Below are positions 22,105 through 31,157 of a DNA stretch of 35,474 bases, piece by piece. Numbering within the stretch: position 1 is the first letter of the stretch; each line of letters starts with the position of its first letter. The DNA is from CAYWFP01 sp964457365. Lineage in GTDB: Bacteria; Planctomycetota; SZUA-567. A program made the position numbers and the translations under genes. The notes below the pieces were generated by a model. It worked only from the letters and a program-made list of their open reading frames with translations, made no database searches and was not told the origin of the DNA. The stretch lies in contig CAYWFP010000031.1 of the NCBI GenBank assembly GCA_964457365.1, positions 1 through 35,474 on the forward strand, given 5' to 3'.

Positions 22105-24162
22105 TCAATACAACCCGCGATCATAATTGAACCGAAACACCTTGCCCCTGCCCTGGCCCAGGCCGCGCCACTCCTTCACCGGGTCGGCCGCGGCGACGAG
22201 GTCGGCCGCGAGGTGCGCCACCTTGATGCGACGGTTACGGATGCGACTCCAGTCGAACGGCCTGACCGGCCGAAACGCGGCCAGACCGTCCTCCTCGCGC
22301 AGCGTCAGTTCCAATCCACGGCGGTCGGCGAAGGTCTTCCCGAACCATGCCGGCTGCATCCGCACCCGGCTCAGGCAGAGCAGCGGCCGGCCGTAGACGA
22401 TCAGCGTACACGGTGCCGGGCATGCTTTCGTCACCGCCTCGAGCTGTTCGCGGTCGGCCTCCAGGGACAAGGTCACGCAGCCCGCGCCCCGCTCGCCAAG
22501 CGCCTGCGCGGCGAGGCGATTCAAGACCGGCAGGTGCGGCCCGGTCTCGAATTCGACGCCGATCTCCAGCGCCAGCCACCAGCCGCCCCAACTGTTCACC
22601 TCCACGCGCACGCCCGCGGCCTTGCACGCCTGCAACAGATCGATTGTCCGCGGCAGGTCGGACTCGAAAAGGACCGGCGGCAACGCGACGATCGGCTCGA
22701 CCCGGCCGCAGAGCGAAACCAGCTTCGCCACCGCCGCGGCCGCGGCGTGCTCGACCACCACCGTCGTCGGCCGGATCGCCTCCAGAAACGTATCGCACTG
22801 CGCCAGGGAGAGGCGTACGCGGTCGCACGATTCGCCGAGCATGCGCGCATTCCTCGCGTGCGGAGGCGGCGGGTCGAGCGCCTCGCGCAACGGCTGCGGC
22901 AGATCGATCTCCACGCGACTGTTCGGCGCTTTGGCGAGGCGATGGATACAGGCGGAGATCTTGTCGGCGACGGCATTGACCGCGCGCGGGGTGAGCAGGA
23001 ATTCCGGCTCGTTCGCCCGGCCTTCGCCCAACCGCCAGCCGCCATTCCGCTGGTCCGCCAGTTGCGCGATGCAATCGGCGACGGAGACGGCCTTCTCCGG
23101 CCGGCGGATCTTCGTCTTCGGCAGCCGCCACGTTTCATGCAAACCGCCGCCGTCGAACGTGCAGGCAATGCCGCGCTCATCGACCAGGATCGAGATCGTG
23201 TAGAGGTTTTCCTGTTGCGCCTCAGCGTCCCCGGCCGCCTGCGTTTCCATCGTTTCGGGCCGCCCGGCCTCGCCGGTTAGGTTGTCGCGTTCGCCGTCGA
23301 GATAGCCGTCGGTCAAATCCCGCCCGCTGTAACGCGCCAGTTCGGCCAGTTCGCCGGCCATGTCCGCCGGGGATTCGCCCGCAAGAACGCGGCGATACAG
23401 CGTGACCGCCTTCTCCACCCAGGCGGCGTTTTTCAGCCGCCCCTCGATCTTCAAACGCTTCACCCCCGCCCGCGCCAGCTCCGGCAACCGCCTCAGCGCA
23501 GCCAGGTCGTGCATGGCCAGCGGCGTGCCGGCCTCTTCGCCGCCGATGGTCCACGGCACGCGGCACGGACTGGTGCAGGCGCCGCGGTTGCCGCTGCGCC
23601 CGCCGCCCCAACTCGAGAGCAGGCAGCGTCCGGAGATGCAGAAGCAGAGAGCCCCCTGAACGAACGCCTCGGCCTCGCATCCGTCCACCGAAGCGGCGGC
23701 GATCTCCGCCAGCGTCAACTCCCGCGCCAGTACCCCGCCGGTCATCCCCAGCGCGGCGGCCGCCCGCATGTCCGCGCTCGAGGTCATCCCGGCCTGGGTG
23801 CTGAAATGCGCCTGCAGGCGCGGCACATGGCTCATCAGCGGCAAGAGCCCCGGATCGCGCACGATCACCGCGTCGGCCCCGCTCTCCTGCGCCAGCGCCA
23901 GCATGCGCGCGGCCCGGCCGAGGTCGCGCTCGCCCAGATCGATATTGAGCGTCAGAAACGCCGCCGCGGCGTGCGCGTGGATCTCCCCCACCGCCTCCGG
24001 CAATTCTCCGGGCGGGATATTGCGCGCGCGCCGACGGGCATTAAGGCTGGTCAGGCCGAAATAGACCGACTCCGCGCCGGCTTCGAGCGCCGCCCGCAGC
24101 GCCTCCCGGTCGCCCGCCGGGGCCAACAGCCGCATCGCTTCATCGCCGTGATTCATCGTCAT
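22105..24162 (-). CDS. Peptidase U32-family (RlhA/YdcP-like) protein
   Basis: This 685-residue U32 protein begins LLAPAGDREALRAALEAGAE. The family signature spans about 165-201 (EAFVQGALCFCISGRCLLSS, then GNRGACTSPCR). Cys173, 180, 196 and 200 are likely [4Fe-4S] ligands, and the usual His before GALC is Gln here. A second, divergent repeat fills the C-terminal half, as in the long U32 proteins that hydroxylate 23S rRNA (RlhA) and unlike true collagenases. It is therefore probably an RNA- or cofactor-modifying enzyme in the cytoplasm. ATG 24162 was chosen; in-frame ATGs follow at codons 3 and 10. Confidence 0.85.
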   Translation of the reverse strand: MTMNHGDEAMRLLAPAGDREALRAALEAGAESVYFGLTSLNARRRARNIPPGELPEAVGEIHAHAAAAFLTLNIDLGERDLGRAARMLALAQESGADAVIVRDPGLLPLMSHVPRLQAHFSTQAGMTSSADMRAAAALGMTGGVLARELTLAEIAAASVDGCEAEAFVQGALCFCISGRCLLSSWGGGRSGNRGACTSPCRVPWTIGGEEAGTPLAMHDLAALRRLPELARAGVKRLKIEGRLKNAAWVEKAVTLYRRVLAGESPADMAGELAELARYSGRDLTDGYLDGERDNLTGEAGRPETMETQAAGDAEAQQENLYTISILVDERGIACTFDGGGLHETWRLPKTKIRRPEKAVSVADCIAQLADQRNGGWRLGEGRANEPEFLLTPRAVNAVADKISACIHRLAKAPNSRVEIDLPQPLREALDPPPPHARNARMLGESCDRVRLSLAQCDTFLEAIRPTTVVVEHAAAAAVAKLVSLCGRVEPIVALPPVLFESDLPRTIDLLQACKAAGVRVEVNSWGGWWLALEIGVEFETGPHLPVLNRLAAQALGERGAGCVTLSLEADREQLEAVTKACPAPCTLIVYGRPLLCLSRVRMQPAWFGKTFADRRGLELTLREEDGLAAFRPVRPFDWSRIRNRRIKVAHLAADLVAAADPVKEWRGLGQGRGKVFRFNYDRGLY

Positions 24163-24412
24163 CTCGCTCGAAAAACGCGCCGGTCGAGTCTCGTCCGCAG
24201 GTCTTTATTAAAAGGCCGTTAGGCCGTGCAAGCAACAGGAATCCGCTCCCCGCTTGAGGTTGTCGCCACATGCTTGTTTTGCTAGCTCCTTCTAATCGAC
24301 TTTTAAATATTGGTTAACTTGACTGTATCGTTCTTCGAGGTTCTACTGCCATACATGCCAGGAAGGCCGCAGGCGCTTCCGACCTATTCGAGATTTTTCG
24401 GGTTTGACGATC

Positions 24413-25465
24413 ATGGAAACCAGCCCCGCTTCTCTGGAACGACCGGCCCAGCGAATCGAAACCGGCATGCGCATCCTCGTCGTCGAGGACGATCCGATCA
24501 ATCAGCAGATGGTCCAGTTCACCCTCGAGGAATGCGGCCACGAGGTGGTGACCGCCAACAACGGCAAGGACGCGCTGGATCTCTTTCACAAAGAGCCTTA
24601 TCGACTGATCATTACCGACTGGAACATGCCGGAGATGGACGGGGTGACGCTCTGCCGCGAGATCCGCAAGGCGCAGGTCTCCGGTTACGTCTACATCATC
24701 CTCCTCACCGGCAACCGCGACAGCGAGCATACCGTCGAGGGCCTCAACGCCGGCGCGGACGACTTCATCCCCAAGCCGTTCGACCCGGAGGAACTGGTCG
24801 TGCGCGTGCGCGCGGGCGAGCGCGTGCTGGGTTTGGAGACGCGGGACCTGCTGATCAACGCCCTGGCGAAGCTGGCCGAATCGCGCGACGAGGACACGGG
24901 CATGCACATCGAGCGCGTCCGATCCTACTCCAAGATCCTCGCACGGTACATGCACGAGAACAGCGTCTATCCCGAGGCCGACGCGGGGTTCGTGCAACTG
25001 GTCTTCGATACGAGCCCGCTGCACGATATCGGCAAGGTGGCCATCCCCGACGCGGTGTTGAAAAAGCCGGGAAAGCTGACCGACGAAGAGTTCGACCTGA
25101 TGAAGACGCACACCACCGTCGGTGGCAACACGCTCGACGCGATCCTGAAGGAGCGTCCCGAGGTCAAGTTCCTCCAGATCGCCCGCGACATCGCCGCCAC
25201 CCACCACGAGAAGTGGAATGGCAAGGGCTACCCTTACGGCCTCAAGGGCGAGGAGATCCCCCTCTGCGGACGCATCGTCGCGGTGGCCGACGTCTACGAC
25301 GCGCTGACCACCAAGCGCGTCTACAAGGACGCCTTCCCGCACGAGAAGGCGCGCGACATCCTCACCGGCGACGCCGGCACGCACTTCGACCCGCTGGCCA
25401 TCGAGGCGTTCCTCGCCATGGAGAAGGCGGTCGTCCACACCCGCGAGAATCTCCAGGACGAGTAG
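24413..25465 (+). CDS. RpfG-like response regulator, REC-HD-GYP
   Basis: The protein has 350 residues. The receiver domain (about 18-140) has phospho-acceptor Asp69 (ITDWNMPEMDG) and the Lys of PKPFD. The HD-GYP phosphodiesterase domain has HDIGK (204-208), HHEKWNGKGYPYGLKG (264-279, with the GYP at 272-274) and a VADVYDALTTKR helix. It should hydrolyse cyclic di-GMP under control of a histidine kinase. No cognate kinase is adjacent, but an Hpt gene follows after eight bases, so a phosphorelay is likely. No clear SD precedes the ATG; a TTG three codons upstream is an alternative. Confidence 0.92.
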   Translation: METSPASLERPAQRIETGMRILVVEDDPINQQMVQFTLEECGHEVVTANNGKDALDLFHKEPYRLIITDWNMPEMDGVTLCREIRKAQVSGYVYIILLTGNRDSEHTVEGLNAGADDFIPKPFDPEELVVRVRAGERVLGLETRDLLINALAKLAESRDEDTGMHIERVRSYSKILARYMHENSVYPEADAGFVQLVFDTSPLHDIGKVAIPDAVLKKPGKLTDEEFDLMKTHTTVGGNTLDAILKERPEVKFLQIARDIAATHHEKWNGKGYPYGLKGEEIPLCGRIVAVADVYDALTTKRVYKDAFPHEKARDILTGDAGTHFDPLAIEAFLAMEKAVVHTRENLQDE

Positions 25466-25473
25466 GAGACCTC

Positions 25474-25818
25474 ATGACCGAAGACGTCTTCGACCTGGAG
25501 CGCGCCAAGAAAGCCACCCGCGGCCGCCTCGATTTTCTCAAACGCCTGCTCGACCAGTACCTGGGAAACCTGCCCAAGGAAGTCGATGCCTTGCGCGCCG
25601 CCTCGCAAGGAGACGACCTGGAATCCTTCGCCAGCGCCGCGCACCGCCTTAAAGGCTCTTCCGGCGCTATCGCCGCGGTGGAACTGCAGTCGGTCTTCGA
25701 GGATGTCGAACACGCCGCCCGCCACGGGGACAAGCCCGGAGCGCTGCAACATATGGAACGCGTCGACCCGGCGGTCGAGCGCTTCCGCACGCATATCGAA
25801 CAGGTCGAATTCGCCTGA
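25474..25818 (+). CDS. Free-standing Hpt phosphotransfer protein
   Basis: This 114-residue all-helical protein has the histidine phosphotransfer motif AAHRLKGSSGA; His57 would carry the phosphoryl group. TAGGAGA at the stop of the HD-GYP gene serves as ribosome-binding site, so the two are one operon. Known biology: such proteins shuttle phosphate between a hybrid kinase and a receiver. Inference: it serves the upstream REC-HD-GYP, and possibly the REC-histidine kinase at 10197-11426. Confidence 0.88.
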   Translation: MTEDVFDLERAKKATRGRLDFLKRLLDQYLGNLPKEVDALRAASQGDDLESFASAAHRLKGSSGAIAAVELQSVFEDVEHAARHGDKPGALQHMERVDPAVERFRTHIEQVEFA

Positions 25819-25996
25819 GCGAAACCCCACCGTTCAGTTTTTGCTCCACACGCGCAATAATTACCTCCATCCCAGCGACTCGGATTTTCAGCAAAATCCA
25901 TAACCGGCCTCATATGAACGCATTACGAAAACGCATTTATCTGGAACGCTGCTTTCTCACTTTCGACATCGTACGTTCGAGACTGACAGGAGGAAA

Positions 25997-26296
25997 ATGC
26001 GAATGACCGGGATCTACCTGCGCGTTATCGAAGAGATCGAGAACCACGAGGTAAACGAACAGACCGACATGATATTGACACGGCTGGGCGAGGAGATGGC
26101 GGGTGGTATCGCGGACGCTCCGGCGCTGGCGGCAGCGCTGGCGTATCTGTCGCCGAAGCCTGAGGCGGATCCGCGGCCGGTGGGACGCTGGCGACGCCTC
26201 TTCCACCGAATCGGCTTGCGGGGGATCGAAATGATCGCCTCGCGCCCACAAGCGGGCATCGCACCTTCGCGCTGGACGGACGCCGCGGCCGCATGA
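25997..26296 (+). CDS. 99-residue protein of unknown function
   Basis: A strong AGGAGG lies three to four bases before ATG 25997. The first half is helical and acidic (GIYLRVIEEIENHEVNEQTD, MILTRLGEEMAGG) and the C-terminus basic and Trp/Arg-rich (VGRWRRLFHRIGLRGIEM). There is no signal peptide or membrane segment. It converges on the PAS gene with nine bases between stops. I do not recognise it. The 178 bases upstream (25819-25996) hold no other feature. Confidence 0.65.
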   Translation: MRMTGIYLRVIEEIENHEVNEQTDMILTRLGEEMAGGIADAPALAAALAYLSPKPEADPRPVGRWRRLFHRIGLRGIEMIASRPQAGIAPSRWTDAAAA

Positions 26297-26305
26297 GAAG
26301 AGGCG

Positions 26306-27322
26306 TTATTCCTCGCCACCTTTGGCGCCGACCTCGCCGAGGCGCTTCCGCTGCATGAGCTCGGCGAGCTTGCGGCTCTTGGCGGCATCGAAAGCGTTAC
26401 GGATCAGATCCTGCTCCATCTGCCGCTTCGCGGTTTCGTCGACGACGGTCGTGATCTTGAAGCGGCGGCCGTCGGGAAGTTGCATGCGCTCGGCGGTAAT
26501 GGCGACCTGGAGTCCGCCCCCGTCCTTGCGGCGCACGCTCCAAACCGTCGGCGGCTCCTCGTTTTGCTCGAGCGTCCGCCGGTGCAGGTCCATGGCATAA
26601 TCGCGGTATTCGGGCTCGAGAAGCATGGTGAATTCCCGGCCGATCAACTCCTCTTGCCGGTAACCGTAAATCTTGCAGAACGCCTCGTTTACGTTGACGA
26701 GACGGCCGTCCTCGTCGGTGACGCAGAGGCCGATCCCCACCGCGGAGAAAACGCCGGACATGACGACGTTGCTGATATCGGTAAGGAAGACCAGCACCGA
26801 ACGGTCATCGTCGCGGAAAGCGATTCCCTGGACCTTGCACCACAGGTGCAGGCCGTTCTCGCGGACCAGACGCAGTTGCGCCTCGGCTTTCTCGTCCTCG
26901 CGCAGCATCTTCTTCAAACACTGCCCCCAGCGTCCGCGGTCGTCCTCCAACAGAAAGCTAAAGAACTGCGTGTTTTGCAGATGCGCACGCGACTGGCGCA
27001 GCAACTCCGCTCCGGAGAGGTTGACTTCGCGAATAAAACCGCGTTCGTCGAGCAGAAAACAACCGACCGGTGCCAGCAGAAAGAGGTTGAAGAAACGGTG
27101 ATGCAGCGTCTCGACCGTCGTCTGCGAGGCGCGTAACTCCTCGTTCTGGATCTCCAACTCGATCTGCCGAACCTGCAACTCCTGGATCAGGCGCTCGCGT
27201 TCGAACGCGTCATACTCGCCGCGCCCGGACACGTCACCATGAAGTCGATTCTCCGCCTGGTCACGCAAGCGGCGAAGGTCGGCATTCTGCGCTGGCGGGT
27301 CGTTTTCACGATTGCTTGCCAT
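26306..27322 (-). CDS. Double-PAS sensor protein without output domain
   Basis: The protein has 338 residues and no membrane segment. An N-terminal coiled coil (ERERLIQELQVRQIELEIQN EEL) is followed by PAS domains at about 72-185 (LLAPVGCFLLDERGFIREVN) and 190-305 (VGIGLCVTDEDGRLVNVNEA, FCKIYGYRQEELIG). The C-terminus is helical (NAFDAAKSRKLAELMQRKRL), where a histidine kinase would normally continue; there is no ATPase, GGDEF or methyltransferase domain. AGGAGG lies upstream of ATG 27322. It may signal through protein contact or be a truncated kinase. Confidence 0.85.
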   Translation of the reverse strand: MASNRENDPPAQNADLRRLRDQAENRLHGDVSGRGEYDAFERERLIQELQVRQIELEIQNEELRASQTTVETLHHRFFNLFLLAPVGCFLLDERGFIREVNLSGAELLRQSRAHLQNTQFFSFLLEDDRGRWGQCLKKMLREDEKAEAQLRLVRENGLHLWCKVQGIAFRDDDRSVLVFLTDISNVVMSGVFSAVGIGLCVTDEDGRLVNVNEAFCKIYGYRQEELIGREFTMLLEPEYRDYAMDLHRRTLEQNEEPPTVWSVRRKDGGGLQVAITAERMQLPDGRRFKITTVVDETAKRQMEQDLIRNAFDAAKSRKLAELMQRKRLGEVGAKGGEE

Positions 27323-27500
27323 CACTACCTCCTGGAGCGCTGCGTGTGTCCGGATTTCGACAGCCGCTGTCCGCAATTCATCCGATCCTGCTACGCCAGC
27401 GCGGTACCTCGTATTGCCGAAATGCAAGAAATCTATCTTCGCGAGCCATTCTCCTTATCGTTTTCATTACACGAAGAGTGGTTGCAAAGACGCTTCCAAA

Positions 27501-27514
27501 CGTTTTGCAAAACG
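27501..27514. promoter_or_regulatory. 14-bp perfect palindrome
   Basis: CGTTTTGCAAAACG lies eight bases upstream of the -35 box at 27523, in the divergent region between the PAS gene and the 82-residue gene. It is a candidate site for a dimeric regulator. Confidence 0.4.
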
Positions 27515-27522
27515 CCTTTTTC

Positions 27523-27553
27523 TTGACACGGCGCGGGAAATCCGGTTTAGGAT
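27523..27553 (+). promoter_or_regulatory. Promoter candidate of the 82-residue gene
   Basis: A consensus TTGACA, then TAGGAT at a longish 19-base spacing, 21 bases before ATG 27575. Confidence 0.45.
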
Positions 27554-27574
27554 GCTGACCCGCAAGGAGAAGCG

Positions 27575-27823
27575 ATGTCCCGGACCTTTGTCAGCGACGA
27601 CGGCGAGGTGCTGCTCTTTCCCCAGCACAAGCGCAGGCACGCCTTCCTGGCGGCCGAGACGATTACGCATGATCTGGGCGTGGAAGCGGTAGTGGTCCAC
27701 CGTGCGACTGCGCGCGCGCGTATGCTGGCGGTCTATCTTCATACCGGAGAGCGTGCGCTTGCCGATGAGCAGATGCGCGAGGCGCTGGCGATCTGCAAGC
27801 AGATGTTGAAGCAGGCGTTGTAA
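27575..27823 (+). CDS. 82-residue protein of unknown function
   Basis: AAGGAG is well placed before ATG 27575. The product is an alpha/beta-looking small soluble protein (VSDDGEVLLFPQHKRRHAFL, ITHDLGVEAVVVHRATARAR) ending in a helix (DEQMREALAICKQMLKQAL). I do not recognise a family. Its own promoter and a palindrome upstream suggest independent regulation. It ends seven bases before the convergent VWA gene. Confidence 0.7.
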   Translation: MSRTFVSDDGEVLLFPQHKRRHAFLAAETITHDLGVEAVVVHRATARARMLAVYLHTGERALADEQMREALAICKQMLKQAL

Positions 27824-27830
27824 GGCGGGA

Positions 27831-29237
27831 TCACCGCAGTTCGAGGAACAAGCCCCAGTTTTCCTTGGCGATCTTCTCCAGAAAGTCGCTCAATTCCCCG
27901 CGACTGGGCTCGCCCAATTGCCGCGCCGCCTGGGTGTCGGCGCCGAAGAAACAGCCGATGGTGTTGATCTGCATCTTGCGGAAGCGGTTGACCTCGCGAA
28001 TCTCGCCGCGCACCTCGTCCAGGTCGAGGAACTGCCCGCCGCGGAACGGGCCGCCATCGGTCAGGAGGTAGATCGTCTCCACCTCCTCCTTGTCGCCGAA
28101 GAAACGCAGCGCGTGGGTCATGACCTTGTCGGTATGGGTCGCGCCGCCGGCGTCGACGCCCTGAACGAACCGGATCGCGGCCTTCTTCTTCTCCTCGGTG
28201 GCTTCGTGCAGTTGCGCGCGCTCCCAGGCGCGCATGCCGCCGGAGAAGAAGATGATGTTGAACTTCACCGACGGATCCAGTTGCCCGATCAGGCGGATCA
28301 ACTCGCGCTTGACCGCTTCGAGGCGACTGATGTCGGCCGCCACGAACCCCGTCTGGTTCAGGTCGCCCGGGATGGTCATGCTGCCGCTGCGGTCGATGAC
28401 GAAGAGCACACGCTTGGCGTAGAAGTCTATGCCGTAGAAGTCGTACGCATCGACGTTCATTTCCTGCAACGAGATCTGCTCCAACGAGCTCTTGCGGACG
28501 CGCGCGGCATCGATGACGAAGGTGCCGCCCTCCTCACGCAGCCACGCCAGCCAGCGGTCGTGGTCGAGGCCGATATCCCGCTTCCCGGTCAGCAGCATCA
28601 TCCCCCGCGTGGCCACCTCCCGGATCCGCCCCGGCGTCTCCATCGCCTCGACCAGCGCCAGCATCGAACGACGCGACGGGATGGTCGCCAACGCCCGGAT
28701 GGCCGTCAGGCGCAGCGGATACGGCTGGCCTTTGGCGGCGCATTCCTCCAGCACCGTCATGATGTCGGGGATCGGCTCGCCCAGCGTCCCGAGCCCTTCG
28801 CACCCGAGGATGCGCAGGTGAAGTTCCTTCTCCCGGGCCGCGTTCACGAACGTGGGGTAGGCCGCGATCTGGCGCATCGCGCCGAGCGCCTCGAGCAGCG
28901 CGATCCTCCGGTCGTCCTCGAGCTTGCGATTGTCGACGACGTCCATGATCTGCCGGGCCGCGTCCTCGGAGCGGAACATGCTCAGGACATTGGCCGCCGC
29001 CTGGGCGACAAAGGCGGAAGGATCCTTGCGCACCACGTCGACGAGGTCTTCGGCGGCCTCGGCGTTGTCGCAGCCTTCGAGCAACTTGACCGCTTCGGCG
29101 CGGTCGGCGTGGATGGACGTGTTGTAGGCCTTGCGAAATTGTTTGCGCTTCTTCGCCTGCTCCCCGGTTTCGTCCGCCCGCAGCGCCGCGGCGACGCACC
29201 AGAGCAGGAGAAAAAGAAACACCGCGCGACGTGTCAT
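27831..29237 (-). CDS. Secreted HEAT-repeat and von Willebrand factor A protein
   Basis: The protein has 468 residues. A signal peptide (MTRRAVFLFLLLWCVAAALR, cleavage after about ALRA) justifies the start at 29237. Residues ~35-225 form HEAT-like helical repeats (AVKLLEGCDNAEAAEDLVDV; ALEALGAMRQIAAYPTF-type units). Residues ~270-460 form a VWA domain with the MIDAS metal site DRSGSM and a T/D in GGATHTDK and LLTDGG. It is the last gene of the secretin operon, 45 bases after the GspC/PilP-like gene, and so may act at the outside of that machine. Its role is not known from family data. Confidence 0.88.
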   Translation of the reverse strand: MTRRAVFLFLLLWCVAAALRADETGEQAKKRKQFRKAYNTSIHADRAEAVKLLEGCDNAEAAEDLVDVVRKDPSAFVAQAAANVLSMFRSEDAARQIMDVVDNRKLEDDRRIALLEALGAMRQIAAYPTFVNAAREKELHLRILGCEGLGTLGEPIPDIMTVLEECAAKGQPYPLRLTAIRALATIPSRRSMLALVEAMETPGRIREVATRGMMLLTGKRDIGLDHDRWLAWLREEGGTFVIDAARVRKSSLEQISLQEMNVDAYDFYGIDFYAKRVLFVIDRSGSMTIPGDLNQTGFVAADISRLEAVKRELIRLIGQLDPSVKFNIIFFSGGMRAWERAQLHEATEEKKKAAIRFVQGVDAGGATHTDKVMTHALRFFGDKEEVETIYLLTDGGPFRGGQFLDLDEVRGEIREVNRFRKMQINTIGCFFGADTQAARQLGEPSRGELSDFLEKIAKENWGLFLELR

Positions 29238-29282
29238 AAGAACGGTTCCACGGAAGAGAGCGTCGTGCGACAAACGCCGGAC

Positions 29283-30170
29283 TCAGTTGACGTCGTCCCA
29301 CATCTCGAGAATGCCGCCGCCGTCCTTGCCCTGCTCCTTCAGCCTGTCGAGCAGATCCTCGACGGTATCGGGATTGGCCGGCGGCTTGCGCTTGGGTTCG
29401 GCGCTCTCCTCGCCGCCGTCTTCGATGGCGATATCGGGCGTGCGGCCTTCGGGCTCCTGCCCGCGCGGCGTGCGCCGCGGCGTATCGGCCGGAAGGTCCG
29501 GCGTCTCCTGCATCGCCGTCGCCGTCTCGGGCGGCCTGGTCATCAAGTCGTTGTCGAGAGTGTGGATCCTGCCGTTCTCGCGCTTGAAGACCGCCTTGGT
29601 GCCTTCCACGCGCATCAGCTTCACCGCCTCGCCGCCATCGGTCCACTCCTGCCCGACCTCGAGCTCGTGATAGCCGCCGCCCATGTCCTGCACCACCACG
29701 CGGCATCCCGCCTCGTCCTCGGGAAAGCGGATAATCCCCTTGATCGCCAGCGGGAACGGCTTCTCCGGCTCCGGCACCGGCTCGGGCACCTTCTTCACCA
29801 CCTCCGTCGGCTTGGGGGGAATGCTGCTGATCTGGCCGTCCGTGCCGTTGTCTTCGGGGGTGGGCGGCGGTGGCGGTGGCGGTGGCGGCGGAGTAACCTC
29901 CCTGACGGCGAAGAGTTGCTCCTTCCACAGCAGGTTCGGCACCAGCGGGTCGCGCGCGGCGAGGAAGGCATTCTCGTCGATGCCGGCCTCCGGTTTCTGC
30001 GGCCGTGCGGCGACGTGGGACTTGGCCCGCGCGGGCACGAGTTCCACCGGCTGGGGCGCGGTCCAGTAGAGCCGCACGAAGGCCATGCTCACCATCAGCA
30101 GAAACGCCAGAAATGCCGCCCGTTCCAAGGGGAACGTCTGCCAGAAGGTCTCGGCGCGTTGCGCGTGCAT
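29283..30170 (-). CDS. GspC/PilP-like inner-membrane linker protein
   Basis: The protein has 295 residues. A short cytoplasmic N-terminus and one membrane helix (about 19-36, AFLAFLLMVSMAFVRLYW) precede a proline-rich spacer with a run of ten Pro (about 93-102). A small beta domain (PLAIKGIIRFPEDEAGCRVV, YHELEVGQEW, HTLDNDLMTR) has the pattern of the GspC homology region/PilP, which contacts the secretin N-terminal domains. The C-terminal ~80 residues are acidic and low-complexity. Its place after PilMN and PilO matches pilP order. Confidence 0.8.
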   Translation of the reverse strand: MHAQRAETFWQTFPLERAAFLAFLLMVSMAFVRLYWTAPQPVELVPARAKSHVAARPQKPEAGIDENAFLAARDPLVPNLLWKEQLFAVREVTPPPPPPPPPPTPEDNGTDGQISSIPPKPTEVVKKVPEPVPEPEKPFPLAIKGIIRFPEDEAGCRVVVQDMGGGYHELEVGQEWTDGGEAVKLMRVEGTKAVFKRENGRIHTLDNDLMTRPPETATAMQETPDLPADTPRRTPRGQEPEGRTPDIAIEDGGEESAEPKRKPPANPDTVEDLLDRLKEQGKDGGGILEMWDDVN

Positions 30171-30222
30171 ACCTCTCCTCCCCTTTCCAGCTTAGCATAT
30201 CCAACCCGGCGGCGCAACCGGC

Positions 30223-31155
30223 TCAATACACCTTGGGGTGAATTCTCCTGGGGCGCGGCTTGACCTGGCTGCGCCGTTCCTTCTCCTGGTCCTTCTCGCT
30301 CATGATCGTCAATGTCGCCACCCGCAACCGCACGCGGTAGTAATGACTGTACCAGAGCTTGCCGGTACGCCGGTTGGGTGGCACGGTCTGGTGCTGATCG
30401 CTCAGCCGCACCTCGGGCGTGCTGCGCACGTCTACGGCCTGGACGACGTGAAAGGTCTTCGGCCGGGAGAAAATCTGCAGCAGCCGCATCAGTCCGTTGA
30501 GCGAGATGGTGATCTCCGCCTCCACCCGGTATTCGCGCATGAAGGTCGGGGGCGTCCCGGTCTTGACCGTATCCAACGGTTTGATCGTGTGCAGCGCCAG
30601 CAGCGCCGGCTTGTCCTGCGGATCCTCGGGCACCTCCAGCAACGCGTCGACGAACCGCCGCAGGGCGATGATCTGCCGCATCCATTCCAGGTCGCGCTTG
30701 ACCGTCTCGTCCGTCTCCTCGGGAAGGTTCATGCCCAGCGTCTTCGCCTCGTCGCCGAGTTGGACGCGCTTGAAGGTGCCTAGCTTCTTGTCCATATCGT
30801 CGCGCGCGAGGCGCAACTGCTGGCGGACATACGTCGGCGCGTGCATCGATTCGGGGATGAGCGGCTTCTTCTCGGAGGCGAATTCGAAGTGCCGCTGCTG
30901 CTCCAACGCTTCCAGCCGCCGCTCGAGTTCGACATTGGCGTTTTCGTACTGCCGGTTGAGGTAGTCGACCAGCGCCGGTGCGGAGGTGTTGCACAGCTTC
31001 TCGATGCGTTTCTGGATTTCGCCGTCGAACTCGCGGTCCATGCGGACGGCCGTCTCGTAATAATCCCCGAGCAGAAACAGCCGCAGCGCCCCCAGCAGCA
31101 GCAGGAAACCGCCGAGGATCATGATCAGGTGCCTGTGGCGCTCGTAGAACGGCAT
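30223..31155 (-). CDS. PilO-like alignment-complex protein
   Basis: The protein has 310 residues, longer than typical PilO (~200). One N-terminal membrane helix (about 11-29, IMILGGFLLLLGALRLFLLG) is followed by a long coiled coil (ANVELERRLEALEQQRHFEF) and a C-terminal ferredoxin-like domain (EYRVEAEITISLNGLMRLLQ, FHVVQAVDVRST). The C-terminus is basic. GAGGAG precedes the ATG and only two bases separate it from the PilM-PilN stop, so they are coupled. With PilN it would form the periplasmic alignment complex of a type IV pilus or type II secretion system. Confidence 0.82.
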   Translation of the reverse strand: MPFYERHRHLIMILGGFLLLLGALRLFLLGDYYETAVRMDREFDGEIQKRIEKLCNTSAPALVDYLNRQYENANVELERRLEALEQQRHFEFASEKKPLIPESMHAPTYVRQQLRLARDDMDKKLGTFKRVQLGDEAKTLGMNLPEETDETVKRDLEWMRQIIALRRFVDALLEVPEDPQDKPALLALHTIKPLDTVKTGTPPTFMREYRVEAEITISLNGLMRLLQIFSRPKTFHVVQAVDVRSTPEVRLSDQHQTVPPNRRTGKLWYSHYYRVRLRVATLTIMSEKDQEKERRSQVKPRPRRIHPKVY

Positions 31156-31157
31156 TG

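Noticed and set aside
27918..30263. 781-codon open frame on the plus strand
   Set aside because: It is antisense to the VWA and GspC/PilP-like genes, full of His/Arg/Asp composition typical of shadow frames, with no motif.
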